Below, one piece after another: positions 42,401 to 54,355 of a stretch of 64,000 bases of DNA. The notes under the pieces are model-generated. The model worked only from the letters and a program-made list of their open reading frames with translations. It was not told where the DNA came from and did not search any database. Source of the DNA: Isoetes taiwanensis (Eukaryota > Streptophyta > Lycopodiopsida > Isoetales > Isoetaceae); contig JAJEKV010000064.1 of assembly GCA_021234155.1 (NCBI GenBank), positions 7,752,001-7,816,000 of the forward strand, in the 5' to 3' direction. The position numbers and the translations under genes were made by a program. The first letter of the stretch is position 1, and every line of letters begins with the position of its first letter.

Positions 42401-45400
42401 TCATAGTTTATTGCAACTCTAAACCAGCTGATATCAACTCAATACCTCATACTCTTTACTACCAGAATGCCATGAGATAAGCATGTTAGTTATCTATGTC
42501 CTAGGGGCCTTTATAGTTATCTATGTCATCAAATTTTTTTGAACACTGTGTTGCATCCCCATATAGGATATGAATTAAAACTCTGATAACTAAATGCATG
42601 CCAGCATACTTCTTTGTTTTATTTGTATGCCTATGATGAAGATAATTTCTGAACAGGTATAGCATTTGGTCAAAGAAGCTTATGGAAATTAATTTACGGC
42701 AAAATGTAGCCTACGGATTTTGGACTTGGAATTCCAGTACCTTATATAATGCAACTCAGGTCTTGAATTATCATTATGCCAGTTAAATTTTTCATTTGAT
42801 TCTTCTTAGTTTAGTTTGTATTGTCATGCAAAATGTTTTTGTAGTAGCCTAATACCACATGACTGCATGTTGGTCTGCTTATGCCAAGCATATCTGCAAG
42901 GGTAGAATTTTGTTTTTTTCCTCGACCAATTGATTGTTTCCTATGAATTTCATTTAATCAAAGTCCTTTTAAGACGTCGTTTTGCCCTTAATGCAGAATA
43001 TACATTATGCATAGTTATATTTTGGCATTTGAAGCATTTACTGCATACCCTGGTTAAAGGCTGATAAAGTCATATGCATTAGCCTCTCCAAGTCTAGTAG
43101 ATCCTTAATTACATTTAAGCTCCAAACGTATCTTCTCTGTGGTGCTCAGTTCCTTACAGAGATTAAACAAGTTGTATAAATATGTCAATGGTTATAGATG
43201 TTCGATCGCTGCCTACTTGTAGCGAGGTTGCCTAATTAGTCAAGACCACTGAAGTTTTATATATTGAGGTTCACCTGTGTCACAGCTACCAGATTTTGAA
43301 TGTCAACATGTCTTCGCGAACTGGAGCTGGTCGATGTGGTTGTAATTGGTTCTAATCACATTCGATTGTGTTGGATCATACTCTAGTGTTAGTTCTTGCA
43401 AGGCTGATCTGATTGTGGAAGACAGGAGTAACTTTCTTTGATTGTATTTCTTTCTAGAGCTAGATTTCTTGTGTTTGTGTTGTGGGCCTAGTCCTGGTTC
43501 CTAGTGACCATATCTTTTGGATTGTTTGGACATTAATTTATTAATGCAAATTAAACTGGAGCAAGACCATCCGTAATGATGAGACAAAAAAAAAAATAAG
43601 AAATCCAAACAATCGATATCCTGATGTGTACTGTTGAGCTTTTTATTTATGTGGCCACGTCTAGCAGATCAGTTTCTTAAAGCTTGCTGAAGAGTATCTC
43701 AACCCTGTTTATTTCATGTTGTGTTTCTGGTTTTGTAGGTGAGCTTACACAAAATTCAACATGCAGGTGGTTGCATTAATTATAGGTGGAGGATTTGTCA
43801 TGGCAGGGAAAATAAATGCAGAACAACTCACAAAGTTTGTGCTTTACTTTCGGAATGGGTGGTTCACTCTACATTTTGGGTTGGCGACCATTGGGCCATG
43901 CTCATGCAGTCGCTTGGAGCTAGTGAGAAAGTTTTTCAACTATTGGACCTACCTGCCACCAAACAGATGCACTCTCATGGTATTCTATCATAAATCTCAT
44001 TTTATATGTACACAGAAACATCATTTATTTGTCATTATTGGCTTACAGGGAAGCAGCTTCCAAACTTGAGAGGGCACATCCACTACAAGAACGTGTCTTT
44101 CCGATACCCGACAAGACCATCAGTATGTTGTTTTCTCATTAAGTACTCTTTTCTTTCCCTTAAATAGTGCGTCCATTATGTGATATTACCTGATTGATAT
44201 AATTCCTCAATGAACTGTAATAGAAGCATTGCACAGAAAACTAAGGCAGAAGCAATATAGCTAACTTCCAATGAGCCAGTTTGAATGCTGCGTAAATCCA
44301 CATAATATGCCAACTCAAAAGACTTTTCTGACCATCATGTACATTAAAGGCACCTACTAATTTTGATAGAGGGTACTCCTCACACAACTCTGGCTCATAG
44401 AGATTTGTTCCAGGCTTACAATTGTCGGCATGAAACTTATGTAAAAGCTCCATTTTGCATCTTTCTTTGAGTAGTGGATGGAGCTAAGATTACTAATTTC
44501 AAAGGCCGATTCCAACTGCTGTTTTGTCTGCTTGATTAAATCATTATCATCTCCTTTGATGGCCGTATCATCCGCATATAAAGCCACAATTCAAATCCGG
44601 CCCTGTTCATCTTATACTTAAAGCTATACACCGAACCCCCTTGCCCCTTGCCTCATTCCCAGAGTGTACTTCCATGGAACAAGGGACAGCATGGCACGTC
44701 ATCAATAAAATGTGGCTTAGATTTTATTCTTTCAATTGGGCCGACTGTTTCCTAAATGGTGCAGCCATTGCTGGTAATTCCTCAAAGATCGAAATGAAGG
44801 AAAAAATATCTAAGCTTCTTTAGCTGCCAGTACACTTGTTGCATCAGTGTGTATATACCTGTCCAACTAGGAAAAGCATCTATGGATTTTTCATGGACGT
44901 TAATATGGAAGATAGCAACATGAATGTAAGCAAATGGCTGGTGGAACTGTGGTCTATGAATGGTTGTATCCCTTGTTTTAGCTTGAATGGCACATGCAAA
45001 CTCATTTTATGTTTTGACTGCACTTTCCCAGGCTACTTTTTCTAGTTTATATCCACTGTTTCTTTGGACAATGCAAAATAATGGCCCTTAGACACATCAA
45101 CATGAACAAAATATGTGGCTGAAGCTGCTGCTCTTTGTGTTGTATGGCAATGTATTTTAACATTGTATGCATCAGAAACGGATTAGGGGCCATAGCAGCA
45201 CGTCTATGATGGCATCTTTTGTTTGCAACATGCCGATAATACCCCATCAAAGTCAGACTGTCATATTGATATGTTCCTGTACATTCCGATCTGTCCCTTG
45301 TCTGTATTCTGTCTGTGATTAATATAAACCCAAAAATATGTCCAGAAGTTGAGAGCGTTTCGGTTCAATTGTTCTTCCCAGGTGGTTGTTTGAAAAGGCT

Positions 45401-46589
45401 GTTGGCCTTTATGTGCTTCCGCTTGAGTTCGCGTATGTATATTTGCTAAAAATTATTTTACAGGTACCAGTTCTGCAGAAGGTTAGCTTGGTATTGAACC
45501 CTGGGGAAGTTGTTGCTGTGGTGTGTAGGTTGGTCTTATACATATTTTGAATTCATCATTAAGAAATCTAAGATATTCATCAATTTATTAGGTTGGTTTA
45601 AGCGGGAGTGGCAAGAGCACACTCGTTGGTTTGCTTTTACGTTTCTATGAGCCCACAAAAGGACAAGTAGGTATTCTATCCTCTGTTTTGTGATACCTAT
45701 GAGTAAGTAAACTTTTCTACTATGTTCTGCAGATTCTGATTGATCATGTCCCTCTTAGAGATCTAGATGTCAAATGGTTTAGACAACAAATAGGACTTGT
45801 AAGCCAGGTATGACGAGAGAGTAGCGCTTGTCTTTCTTGATCCAAACGTTGAATTGTTGATCATGTGCGCTGGGGAAATGGAATTGACAGGAGCCTCGCC
45901 TATTTAGTCTGGATATTGCTTCAAATATAGCATATGGCTGCATTGACAAAGTAAGCGCATCTGACATTGAAGCAGCTGCAAAGCAAGCAAATGCGCATGA
46001 ATTTATCATGAGCTTCCCTGCCGGATACAAGACAATGGTAGATAATGCTCGACTAAGTGGAGGACAAAAGCAAAGAATAGCTATTGCTAGAGCCTTATTA
46101 AGGAACCCAAGGATATTAATTCTGGATGAAGCAACTAGTGCTTTGGATGCGGAAAGCGAGCATCAGGTTCAGGTACAGAATGTTACTGTGTGTAGAAAGA
46201 ACATGTCTGATAAATAGAAGGTGCTTTAGAATAAATGACTGTTTCTGTATAGAGAGCATTGGATGGAGCAATGAAAGGGCAGGAGGGGCAACAGAGGACC
46301 GTCCTTGTTATCGCACATAGGTTGGTATTAGATGCATAGTTTACTTGAATTTGCAGCTGACTGGCGATTTGTATATACGATCAGGTTATCCACTATTCGA
46401 GCAGCAAACCGTATCGTGGTAATGCACGAGGGTCGAATTACAGAGGTAGAAACCCGCTGGTTTGTAACAGGGAATTATTTCTAAACCACACTAATGTCAT
46501 TGCTGCAGATGGGAACGCATGACGAGCTATTAACGTTAAATGGCGCCTATGCAAATCTGACTCGTCGCCAAATTAACACAACTAGTTAG
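39448..46589 (+). CDS. ABCB26: ABC half-transporter, TAP1/ABCB26 type, frameshifted in exon 10
   Basis: Eighteen exons follow the Arabidopsis ABCB26 order: 39448-39849, 40163-40290, 40981-41023, 41425-41469, 41529-41651, 41757-41860, 41949-42003, 42074-42144, 42657-42759, 43767-43979, 44049-44122, 45464-45520, 45592-45666, 45733-45807, 45891-46172, 46253-46320, 46385-46445, 46509-46589. Expected product about 685 aa: N-terminal leader, one six-helix membrane domain with coupling-loop sequence [14 protein letters not shown], one nucleotide-binding domain. NBD motifs are intact: Walker [11 protein letters not shown]-loop SQEP, signature LSGGQKQR, Walker [13 protein letters not shown], switch IAHR. 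In exon 10, LTKFVLY and [10 protein letters not shown] lie in different frames because of two extra T (43848-43849). All splice sites are normal, so this is a recent mutation or a sequence error. ABCB26 is a chloroplast-envelope candidate. The start is the first ATG after an in-frame stop. Confidence 0.9.
44240..44600 (-). mobile_element. Ty1/copia pol fragment in intron 11 of the ABC gene
   Basis: Read antisense to the transporter, 44587-44470 gives [17 protein letters not shown] (the copia RT L-Y-V/A-D-D motif) with [13 protein letters not shown]. The segment downstream of it, 44453-44241, gives DNCKPGT...KLVGAF and HWK, which follow the copia order between RT and RNase H. Two frames, no LTRs. 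It is a dead fragment that has enlarged this intron. Confidence 0.75.
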
Positions 46590-47266
46590 TATGAAATACC
46601 CAAAGAAAGATGGGTAAAAGAGGGTATCTCTCCTTTTTATTAATCAGAATTAGAATTAAGATTACAAGAAATTTATCGCGCGCGCCAAGGCCGGCCAACA
46701 TTTCTTTTGTCCCTTATGCTGCAAAAGACGTTTTGTATAAAGTCGAAAGGATCTTAGTTTTGAACCTGCAAAAAACTGTGTCTAAGATTTGGACAATTCT
46801 AAACTCTCATATTGATCAGATAAATAATTTTGCTAAAATTTAGATAAGAACTTTACAATGAATTTTGAGCTCCACAATTTATGACATGAGGGGAAAACTA
46901 GCTCATCACACTAGACTTGGTGTTGTCCAAATTTGATGATGCACTAAAGAGAACCTCCTTAGTCTCATTATTTTGGACAGCATGGTCCCATTGGAGAGTA
47001 GAGTTACCAATTCAACCCTCTATGCTCCCATACTACATGACCAAAAGGACTTAATCTGAAGGAAAAACTATAATTTAAATGCATAGTCATATAAACGAAG
47101 TTGTGGGGGAAAAAAATGTCCCTCCTTGCCACAACCGTCCAAATGCAATTATTCCTATGACATAATGAAGGCAAATTCTAATTATCAGATTTCATCTCCG
47201 ATACACCATGAACCATAAGCGTACTTCTGAGAATATCGGAAGTTCTATTTGAAAATATGTATTTTA
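46590..47266. other. 3' flank of the ABC gene, nothing recognised
   Basis: AT-rich sequence without reading frames of interest. It presumably contains the 3' UTR of the transporter. Confidence 0.4.
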
Positions 47267-47665
47267 TTACAACGGTATAATTGCAACCACATCAAAATCA
47301 TCAAATAGTTGAAAGCTACGCTCATCGGATTGTTGTGTGCGGGAAAGTTTTTTACGTGGCCTCTTGCATCCTTTTGCTTTAACAATAGTGGCCCAAGGCA
47401 TACATCTTCGATCACTTGGCGGTGTTGGTGTTCTTCCTATTGCGACACTTTTTACGGCGGTGCCGGATCCATCCTGGCATCTTATTCTTTGCCTCGGTGG
47501 CTGTTTGCTTGCTTTGAATTTTATACCAACATTTTTTGCCTCGGGTGGCTGTTTGCTTGCTTTGAATTTTATACCAACATTTTTGCAAGAGCCTTGTTTT
47601 ACAAATGTAGAAGCCGGGAATGGACTACCTAGAATAAAGGGGAAAAATAATACTCTATATAGCAT
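47267..47665 (-). CDS. ORF with duplicated 16-residue module, unknown
   Basis: An open frame of 132 codons on the minus strand. It includes KNVGIKFKASKQPPEA twice in tandem because of a 50-bp duplication (47508-47560 and 47560-47612), then a basic stretch KAKGCKRPRKKL. The plus-strand frames across the same DNA are equally open, which lowers confidence. AAATGTAGAAGCCGGGAATG at 47603 nearly repeats 25924-25943 of the large element's subterminal region, so this may be another remnant of that family. Confidence 0.25.
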   Translation of the reverse strand: MLYRVLFFPFILGSPFPASTFVKQGSCKNVGIKFKASKQPPEAKNVGIKFKASKQPPRQRIRCQDGSGTAVKSVAIGRTPTPPSDRRCMPWATIVKAKGCKRPRKKLSRTQQSDERSFQLFDDFDVVAIIPL

Positions 47666-47707
47666 GCATCTTTGTTAGGCGAAAATCCACAAGGTCATTT
47701 TGTACAA

Positions 47708-47818
47708 CATGGGATCACAAAGTGATATAACACGGGAATGATCTTAACACGGGAGAAAAGCCATGGGATCACGGTGATATAACACGGGAATGATCTTAAC
47801 ACGGGAGAAAAGCGATGG
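47708..47818 (+). repeat. 54-bp tandem duplication
   Basis: ATAACACGGGAATGATCTTA and its flanks occur twice in direct orientation, 52 bases apart, each preceded by ATGGGATCAC. Confidence 0.9.
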
Positions 47819-47819
47819 C

Positions 47820-49100
47820 ATCTCGGGTTGTGGCTTCCCGGACAAATTGTAGTTGGGGCCTTGATTGGAGTCCACCATTTCTCAACTTAAATCAGAAAAC
47901 AACGAAAGCGGTATCCACTTAAATCAGAAAAACAACGAAAAGTATCCCCGCCTCCCCTCAACAGCGGCTTTGCGGCCGATACCAATTTGTAAGCTTAAAA
48001 TTTTGCTATCTTTGATAGGTTAATGTTAGCACGTCGGTGTTTGAGCATGATATAACCATTTTTGACCAGATGTGACAAAGACACGGATGGTAGAATTTCC
48101 ACGAAGAGGTGAAGGAGGTAACTAGTAGAGCAAATAATTTGGAGTTCATCACTTTTTTTAGAAAATCGGTCAAATGTGCCTGTTGCATACCAATTTGTAA
48201 CAGAGGAACTAGGCACATATAACTTTGTGAAATCAAAGGGAATACTCCGTGCGCATTGTAAAGTAATGCTCACAATCATCTTCGAGCCCTTTTAATTTTT
48301 TACTGGTTTGGCATGATGTCGTGTGGGGATAATTTGAATGAGTTAGCGATCAAATTACTTTCCGGATGGTCGTGATTTTAACATGGCTAATAACGACGAT
48401 GATGGAACGCCTATGTAGTCACTTTTTTTCGAATTTGGAGGCTTTTGAAAGAAGTGAGAGAATGAGTAACTTAAGCTAAAAATTCCCCTTGTTCAAAAAG
48501 TGTGTGCACCTCAAAATCGGGGATGCTCACCATCATTGCCCATAGCCACAAATTATCTGGCTGCCGAATCAAAGTCTACCGGATTTGCCTTTTTCTCATC
48601 CGAAAAAGCAGGGCCCGCGAAAGCGAGCCACGGCGAGGTCCGTCGGGTGAGGCTACAAAGGAACGCTGATTTCTCCTTTACTTTTCATCTTTACTTTTGC
48701 ACCCCTGCTCTGCTATAGGTGGAAGCAAACTAACAGATTGAAGGGCTTTTGAAGAAACAAAATCGAACTCACATCGCCTGGTCTTAGGTCCTGTAAGAAA
48801 AAATTTGGATTCAAGCAACTAACAGAAGCCTTAAAGAAAAGATGACACATACCTCCAACAAACACGGGGTTTCAAGAGCATGCAGGGCAGCCGGCCAATC
48901 CACTACGGTGGTCGCAACTGTAACTGTGGACATTGACAAATTGATCGAAGAAATCAAATGTCTTACCTTGGCTCAAGCCACTGGTGGTGCCGGAGCTGTT
49001 GCCGAAGCTAACATAAAGCTAAAATTTCATCCGGGATCTTCTATTTCTTCTTTATCTCCTCAAGAATTTGCATGAAACGGTGTCGAAGAGGAGCTTGCGT
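47820..49100. other. region with unclear ORFs
   Basis: A 94-codon frame at 47995-48279 (minus) and a 77-codon frame at 48842-49075 (plus, beginning MTHTSNKHGVSRACRAA) are open but carry no recognisable family signature. The remainder is non-coding as far as I can see. Confidence 0.3.
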
Positions 49101-49328
49101 CTACGTCCCGCCCAAATCGCAATATGATAAAAGACCCTGTGGATCGCTGAACATGCCCTTTTTAAAAGCAAGCAAGGCCTGGCCATCGGACTTGAGCGCC
49201 ATAGCTGAGCTTGGAAGAAGCAAAAGTAGGATGAAAGGGGAGTCACGTGGCTGTGGCTCCTCCTCAATAAATGCAAGAATGCAAAATTGCAAAAATGTTC
49301 CCCGAAAATTTTTTTTGACAATTGGCAC
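49101..49328 (-). pseudogene. LRR receptor kinase, 5' end only
   Basis: The minus-strand frame contains a hydrophobic signal segment (FILLLLLPSSAMA) followed by LKSDGQALLAFKKGMFSDPQ, the canonical start of the LRRNT_2 cap of leucine-rich-repeat receptor kinases. The Trp-x-x-x-Asp-x-x-Pro-Cys segment that should follow is scrambled (YCDLGGT then stop) and no leucine-rich repeats are found downstream. The sequence ends next to the LINE at about 49368. It is a truncated gene, perhaps broken by the LINE insertion or a captured fragment. Confidence 0.6.
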
Positions 49329-49516
49329 GCATGCAATGGAGCATCATGGAATCTTGAAGAATAGAGTTTAAATTGAAAGGGAAGCTTATATGGCTGAATG
49401 AAGACCTTACCAAAGACCAATTACAGGAGAAAAAACAGGAATTAGTCAGATTCAAGGAGGCAAAGACCAAGAACCAGCCGGTAAAATGGGTAAAAGGGAA
49501 GGTAGTAGTGGGATAG

Positions 49517-50698
49517 GGATTCAGGGAGGACCTTAAAATTGTAGTCTGGAACATCAACCGGCTTACAATAGATAAGGTTCTGAGTATGAAGGAAATGCTG
49601 GAAGAAGTAGATATAATATGTTTTGTAGAAACAAAGGAAATCGACCTCTATGCCCTACCAGAGATCGATCATTTTGACATGGTTTATTCAGTTTATAACA
49701 AGAGGTTTAAAGCCGGGGAAATGGGAAATGGCGGTATTGCTTGCTATGTTAGACCGGAATGTAAGAATATGATCAGAGGAATTAAAAAGGATGTAAACGG
49801 ACAGTATATTTGGCTGGAATTGATGACAGGCCGAGGTCCATATATGATGGCAGTTTGCTATTTCGCACCAAAACACAAAAATGTATATGCACATATCGAA
49901 CATGGGGAAGAAGATATTTTCTTTGCTCTAGAAAATGACATCATGACATATCAGGAGAAGGGCCATATTCTGTTGACAGGTGACTTCAATGCTCGAATAG
50001 GTGATGCGCAGTCTGCAATATTCTGTGGTGATAAAGATCCGCTTTGGCTAGAGACGATGGCAGAGGATGAACAAACAAAGGCGGGCAGGAAGAGAATTTC
50101 TAAAGATTCGGTGACTACGAAAGTAGGAAGGCAATTCTTGGATCTTTGTAGCAGTGCAAACTTATTAATATGCAATGGACTCCAGCGATTCCCAGGTTCG
50201 TGTAAAAATACCTGTAGGAAGAGAAGCACCGTCGATTATTTGATAATATCTGAAGAAGCAGTAGATAGCATCAGCAATTTTATAATAGGGAATGAAGAGT
50301 TAGAATCTGATCATTGTGCTTTGCAGTTCAATATAAAATCAGTGGCTCAAACATGTCAGCCGGATAATAATAAGGATCAGCGCAGGGGCTATAACATGAA
50401 TTTTAATTTTAAAGAAGGTTACAAAAACCTGATAGAACACATGATGATGGTCCGAACATGGGATGGAGATCTAAATGTGTTAAATAATCAGCTGGTGGAA
50501 GTATTAGACGCAGCAGCCAGAGAAACCTTCATCCCTTACAGAGTCCGCAAAGGGCTACCATGCAATGCATGGTTTGATCAGGAATGTAAAGAAGCAAAAT
50601 TAGAATGGCGGAAGGCAAGTTCAGATCAGAAAATTCAGCTCAAAGCAAAATACAAAGGGCTGGTCGGGGAGGAAAAAAAAAAGAAGATACATAGCTAG
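49517..50698 (+). CDS. LINE ORF2, endonuclease part
   Basis: The frame opens after the TAG at 49514; the first ATG (49586) lies inside the domain, so the natural start is probably upstream or reached by re-initiation. Apurinic-type endonuclease motifs are in order: VVWNINR (Asn), IICFVETKE (catalytic Glu), YMMAVCYF, LLTGDFNARIGD (Asp/Asn), STVDYLI and ELESDHCAL (catalytic Asp-His). The enzyme nicks target DNA for target-primed reverse transcription. The frame ends at a TAG (50696-50698) just after a run of ten A (50671-50680). The sequence after the run (YIASRQLTLCNKFLAEPKCF) continues in another frame, so slippage in the A-run is the likely lesion. Confidence 0.85.
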   Translation, partial: GFREDLKIVVWNINRLTIDKVLSMKEMLEEVDIICFVETKEIDLYALPEIDHFDMVYSVYNKRFKAGEMGNGGIACYVRPECKNMIRGIKKDVNGQYIWLELMTGRGPYMMAVCYFAPKHKNVYAHIEHGEEDIFFALENDIMTYQEKGHILLTGDFNARIGDAQSAIFCGDKDPLWLETMAEDEQTKAGRKRISKDSVTTKVGRQFLDLCSSANLLICNGLQRFPGSCKNTCRKRSTVDYLIISEEAVDSISNFIIGNEELESDHCALQFNIKSVAQTCQPDNNKDQRRGYNMNFNFKEGYKNLIEHMMMVRTWDGDLNVLNNQLVEVLDAAARETFIPYRVRKGLPCNAWFDQECKEAKLEWRKASSDQKIQLKAKYKGLVGEEKKKKIHS

Positions 50699-50787
50699 CA
50701 GGCAACTCACTTTATGTAATAAATTCTTGGCGGAGCCGAAATGTTTTTGGAATGCATTGAAAGGATACAGAAAATCTGTTATCCCGC

Positions 50788-52359
50788 TTGACGCTAATGA
50801 TTTATGGCAACATGTTTACAAATTATATCATTATGCGAGAGTACGGGGAGGATGTTGGCAAACAAAAATCAGACCTTAGTGTCTCGGCAGACGATGTAAG
50901 AGAGGGACCAAAGCCATGGCAAATGGTAAAGCCGAGAGACTCTCAAGGGTTGTCTTGTGAGCATTTGAAGTGGGCTGGAGCTAAGCTACAGCCACTACTA
51001 ATCCGGTTGATGAATGAAGCTTTGCAGAGCGGATTTCCAGAAGTCTGGAATTTAAATCGGGTTGTGCCAATTTATAAAAGCGGATCCAAGGAGGATGCAA
51101 ACAACTACAGAACTATAATGGTAAGCAATGTTTTTGCGAAATTATTTGCAACAATTATACAGCGAAAACTGGATAAATGGGCAGAGAATCATAATAAGAG
51201 GGCAGAATCTCAAGCTGGATTTCGAGCTGGGAGATCAACGCTGGACCATTTATTAGTGCTTAAGACGGTTCTTGATAAAACAAAAGGCTCGAAGAAACCG
51301 GTCTTTCTAGCATTCGTAGATTTCAGGAAGGCCTTTGATAAGGTACCTAGAAGTCAGCTATGGGAGCGCATGCAAGCATTACAAGTCCCACAAGAACTCC
51401 AGAATGCAGTTAAGATATTATATGAACAGGTACTGGTTCAGCTATCACACCCTTTTTCTTTAGAAGCAAATGAATATATCAGCAGCAATATGGGCGTGAA
51501 GCAGGGGTGCCCGATGTCTCCGACATTATTTGGCATCTTTATCGATAGCCTTGAGGTATGGATGAAGGAAAATAGCCCAGGAGGGATGGAAATAAATGGA
51601 TATGTGATCCAATTGTTGATGTATGCAGATGATGTAGTACTCATGTCTCGTTCTAAAAATCAAATGCAGGAACAATTAGATAACCTGGCTACCTTTTGTG
51701 ATCGCACAGGAATGCAAGTGAATCTAGATAAGACACATATCATGACGGTGGGGGTGCTGAAACAAGAGCAGAATTTTGAGTACAAAGGAAACAAGGTAAT
51801 TGTCTGTGATACGTATAAATATTTAGGACTTATCTTTCACAGGAATCATAGATGGAATGCCTGCATAGCACAGAGGATATCAGGAGGACAGAAAGCATTA
51901 TACGCTCTGCAAAGCATGTGTAGACGGATCCATTTGTGGTCTTGGAACTTAAAGGTAAAACTTTTTAAGGCTTTAGTGCAAAGCGTAGTTCTTTATGGAT
52001 GTGAGATATGGGGGCCCAGTCTTCCTCAATGCTTGTGGGAAGACATTGAACAGGTATTGAAGAAATTCCTACGAGTAGAACTGGGAATAAAGGCGCAGAC
52101 CCCGTATGCTATGATGTTAACAGAAAGTGGTTTCTTACCCTTAGAAGGTGAAGCTCTTATCAGATGTGTTTTATACATGAAAAAGGTGATGCTGATGGAT
52201 GTATCTAGAATGACCTATAAGGTATTCTTGGCTTCGGAAGATAAGGGCATTCTGAATGATGCAAAAAGATGGCTCCATAAGTGGGGGATCCAATGGGATG
52301 AGATGTTGGCTATTGAAAATAACGATATTAGGAATTGGTTATCGTATGCAGATTTCTAA
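50788..52359 (+). CDS. LINE ORF2, reverse transcriptase part
   Basis: A continuous frame of 523 codons, really the second half of ORF2. It joins the endonuclease through a 150-bp stretch that needs two frame changes (near 50680 and 50845). RT motifs: NRVVPIYKSG (motif 1), SQAGFRAGRSTLDHL, FVDFRKAFDKV (motif A), GVKQGCPMSPTLF (motif B) and YADDVVLM (motif C, catalytic YADD), then the thumb-like ALVQSVVLYGCEIWG. The stop at 52357 is followed by more C-terminal sequence in shifted frames ([14 protein letters not shown]), so this stop is also a lesion. Otherwise the RT is intact. Confidence 0.9.
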   Translation: MTLMIYGNMFTNYIIMREYGEDVGKQKSDLSVSADDVREGPKPWQMVKPRDSQGLSCEHLKWAGAKLQPLLIRLMNEALQSGFPEVWNLNRVVPIYKSGSKEDANNYRTIMVSNVFAKLFATIIQRKLDKWAENHNKRAESQAGFRAGRSTLDHLLVLKTVLDKTKGSKKPVFLAFVDFRKAFDKVPRSQLWERMQALQVPQELQNAVKILYEQVLVQLSHPFSLEANEYISSNMGVKQGCPMSPTLFGIFIDSLEVWMKENSPGGMEINGYVIQLLMYADDVVLMSRSKNQMQEQLDNLATFCDRTGMQVNLDKTHIMTVGVLKQEQNFEYKGNKVIVCDTYKYLGLIFHRNHRWNACIAQRISGGQKALYALQSMCRRIHLWSWNLKVKLFKALVQSVVLYGCEIWGPSLPQCLWEDIEQVLKKFLRVELGIKAQTPYAMMLTESGFLPLEGEALIRCVLYMKKVMLMDVSRMTYKVFLASEDKGILNDAKRWLHKWGIQWDEMLAIENNDIRNWLSYADF

Positions 52360-52899
52360 AAGCTATGGTCACAACCAAGACAAAAATGCTTCTTTATAGA
52401 CCCGAATGTTAATCCACAAATTGGAATCACCCGGACATTTGCAGGACAATCTCTATTAAAAAAGGCAAGTAATTTGTAGACTAAGGCTGAGCTCTCATCA
52501 TTTGGGGGTAGAGGTGGGAAGATGGGGTAATATCATCCCTCGTGATCGAGATATTTGCGAGGTTATGTGATAAGGGGAAAGTAGAGGATGAATGCCATAC
52601 ATTGCTTGAATCACGAGGCATATAAGACACTAAGGGATGACTATGATATACATTTTGAGGACCTCCCTACATTATTCACAATACATGGGGATGTACTAGG
52701 GAAATACATGATAGAACTTTTGGCATTTAGGAAGACATATTTAGAGTCTCTACATGGAGACACTATTGTATGTGAGGAGGAGGTATTGAGTGAGAGTGAT
52801 GAGCTAGATGAGGATGCAGAAACTCATCTATTATTTTATGATGACATGTGATCACTTGTTGTCTAATAGGCCTTAGAGGCCTCCCATAGACATAATAAA

Positions 52900-53493
<594 letters not shown>

Positions 53494-54355
53494 GTGGCCA
53501 CATGCTCGAATTGTCTCTTGTCGTATATAGCAAGAGATAATTTTTATATGTATGCAAAATAATCATAAGATCAGGCTTGAAAATGTGAACCACATAGGCC
53601 AAACTTCCTTTTAGCATAGCTATAGATGGGTTCAACAACTAAGCTATACATTACCTGAAGTGAAACTTTCATCCAAGGAACATAAGGCTGCTACAGTAAA
53701 AAAAAACTCTATGACGGGTGTGAATAGCAGGCTTAAAACCCTTACCTTTTCAACGATTATATGCAGAAATAGTGTTCTGTAGTCCCATGGCAGCTTTTAA
53801 ACTCATTAAAAATGACTTATATCAACACATGTTCACCTGTTGGAGCCCTTGACGTAACTTAGAACATAAAGCAGGAGGGTTTTGCAATTCTGTCAACATT
53901 CTAAGATAAATGCATTCGTCCCCAATCTAAAAAAAAAAGAAAAAAAAAAAAGAAAATAGTAAGATTGCTTTATTTTCCACCACAAAGGCGCTTATAAAAT
54001 GTGACTGTTTCAACACGGTTGCCACTGACATGGTCCTAATGACTACGTGCTGAAATGGTAATAATACCTTAGAAACTTCAGTTAAATCTGTTGCAGCTCA
54101 TCATTATGGTTTGGAAATTGATGAACATTGTTGATGATTCCCACTTCATAACCGCCAAGTGATACTCATGGACAAAATAAGGAACTAGAGAAGAGAAATC
54201 AAAAAATAGAAAGATAAAAGATAAAGTTAAAACATGGTGTTAAGTCCATGCTCTTGTCTTTTTCGACTTACTAAAGAAAAGCATGATGTAATTTAGATAT
54301 ACCAGCATAAGAGCTATCCTAGTTCATCAATCTGGGCACAGAAGAAGTGTATTAC
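53494..54355. other. intergenic or intronic, nothing recognised
   Basis: AT-rich, with an A-rich simple tract at 53929-53957. The missing last exon of the V-ATPase G gene should lie here if the gene were complete, but I could not find it. Confidence 0.35.
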
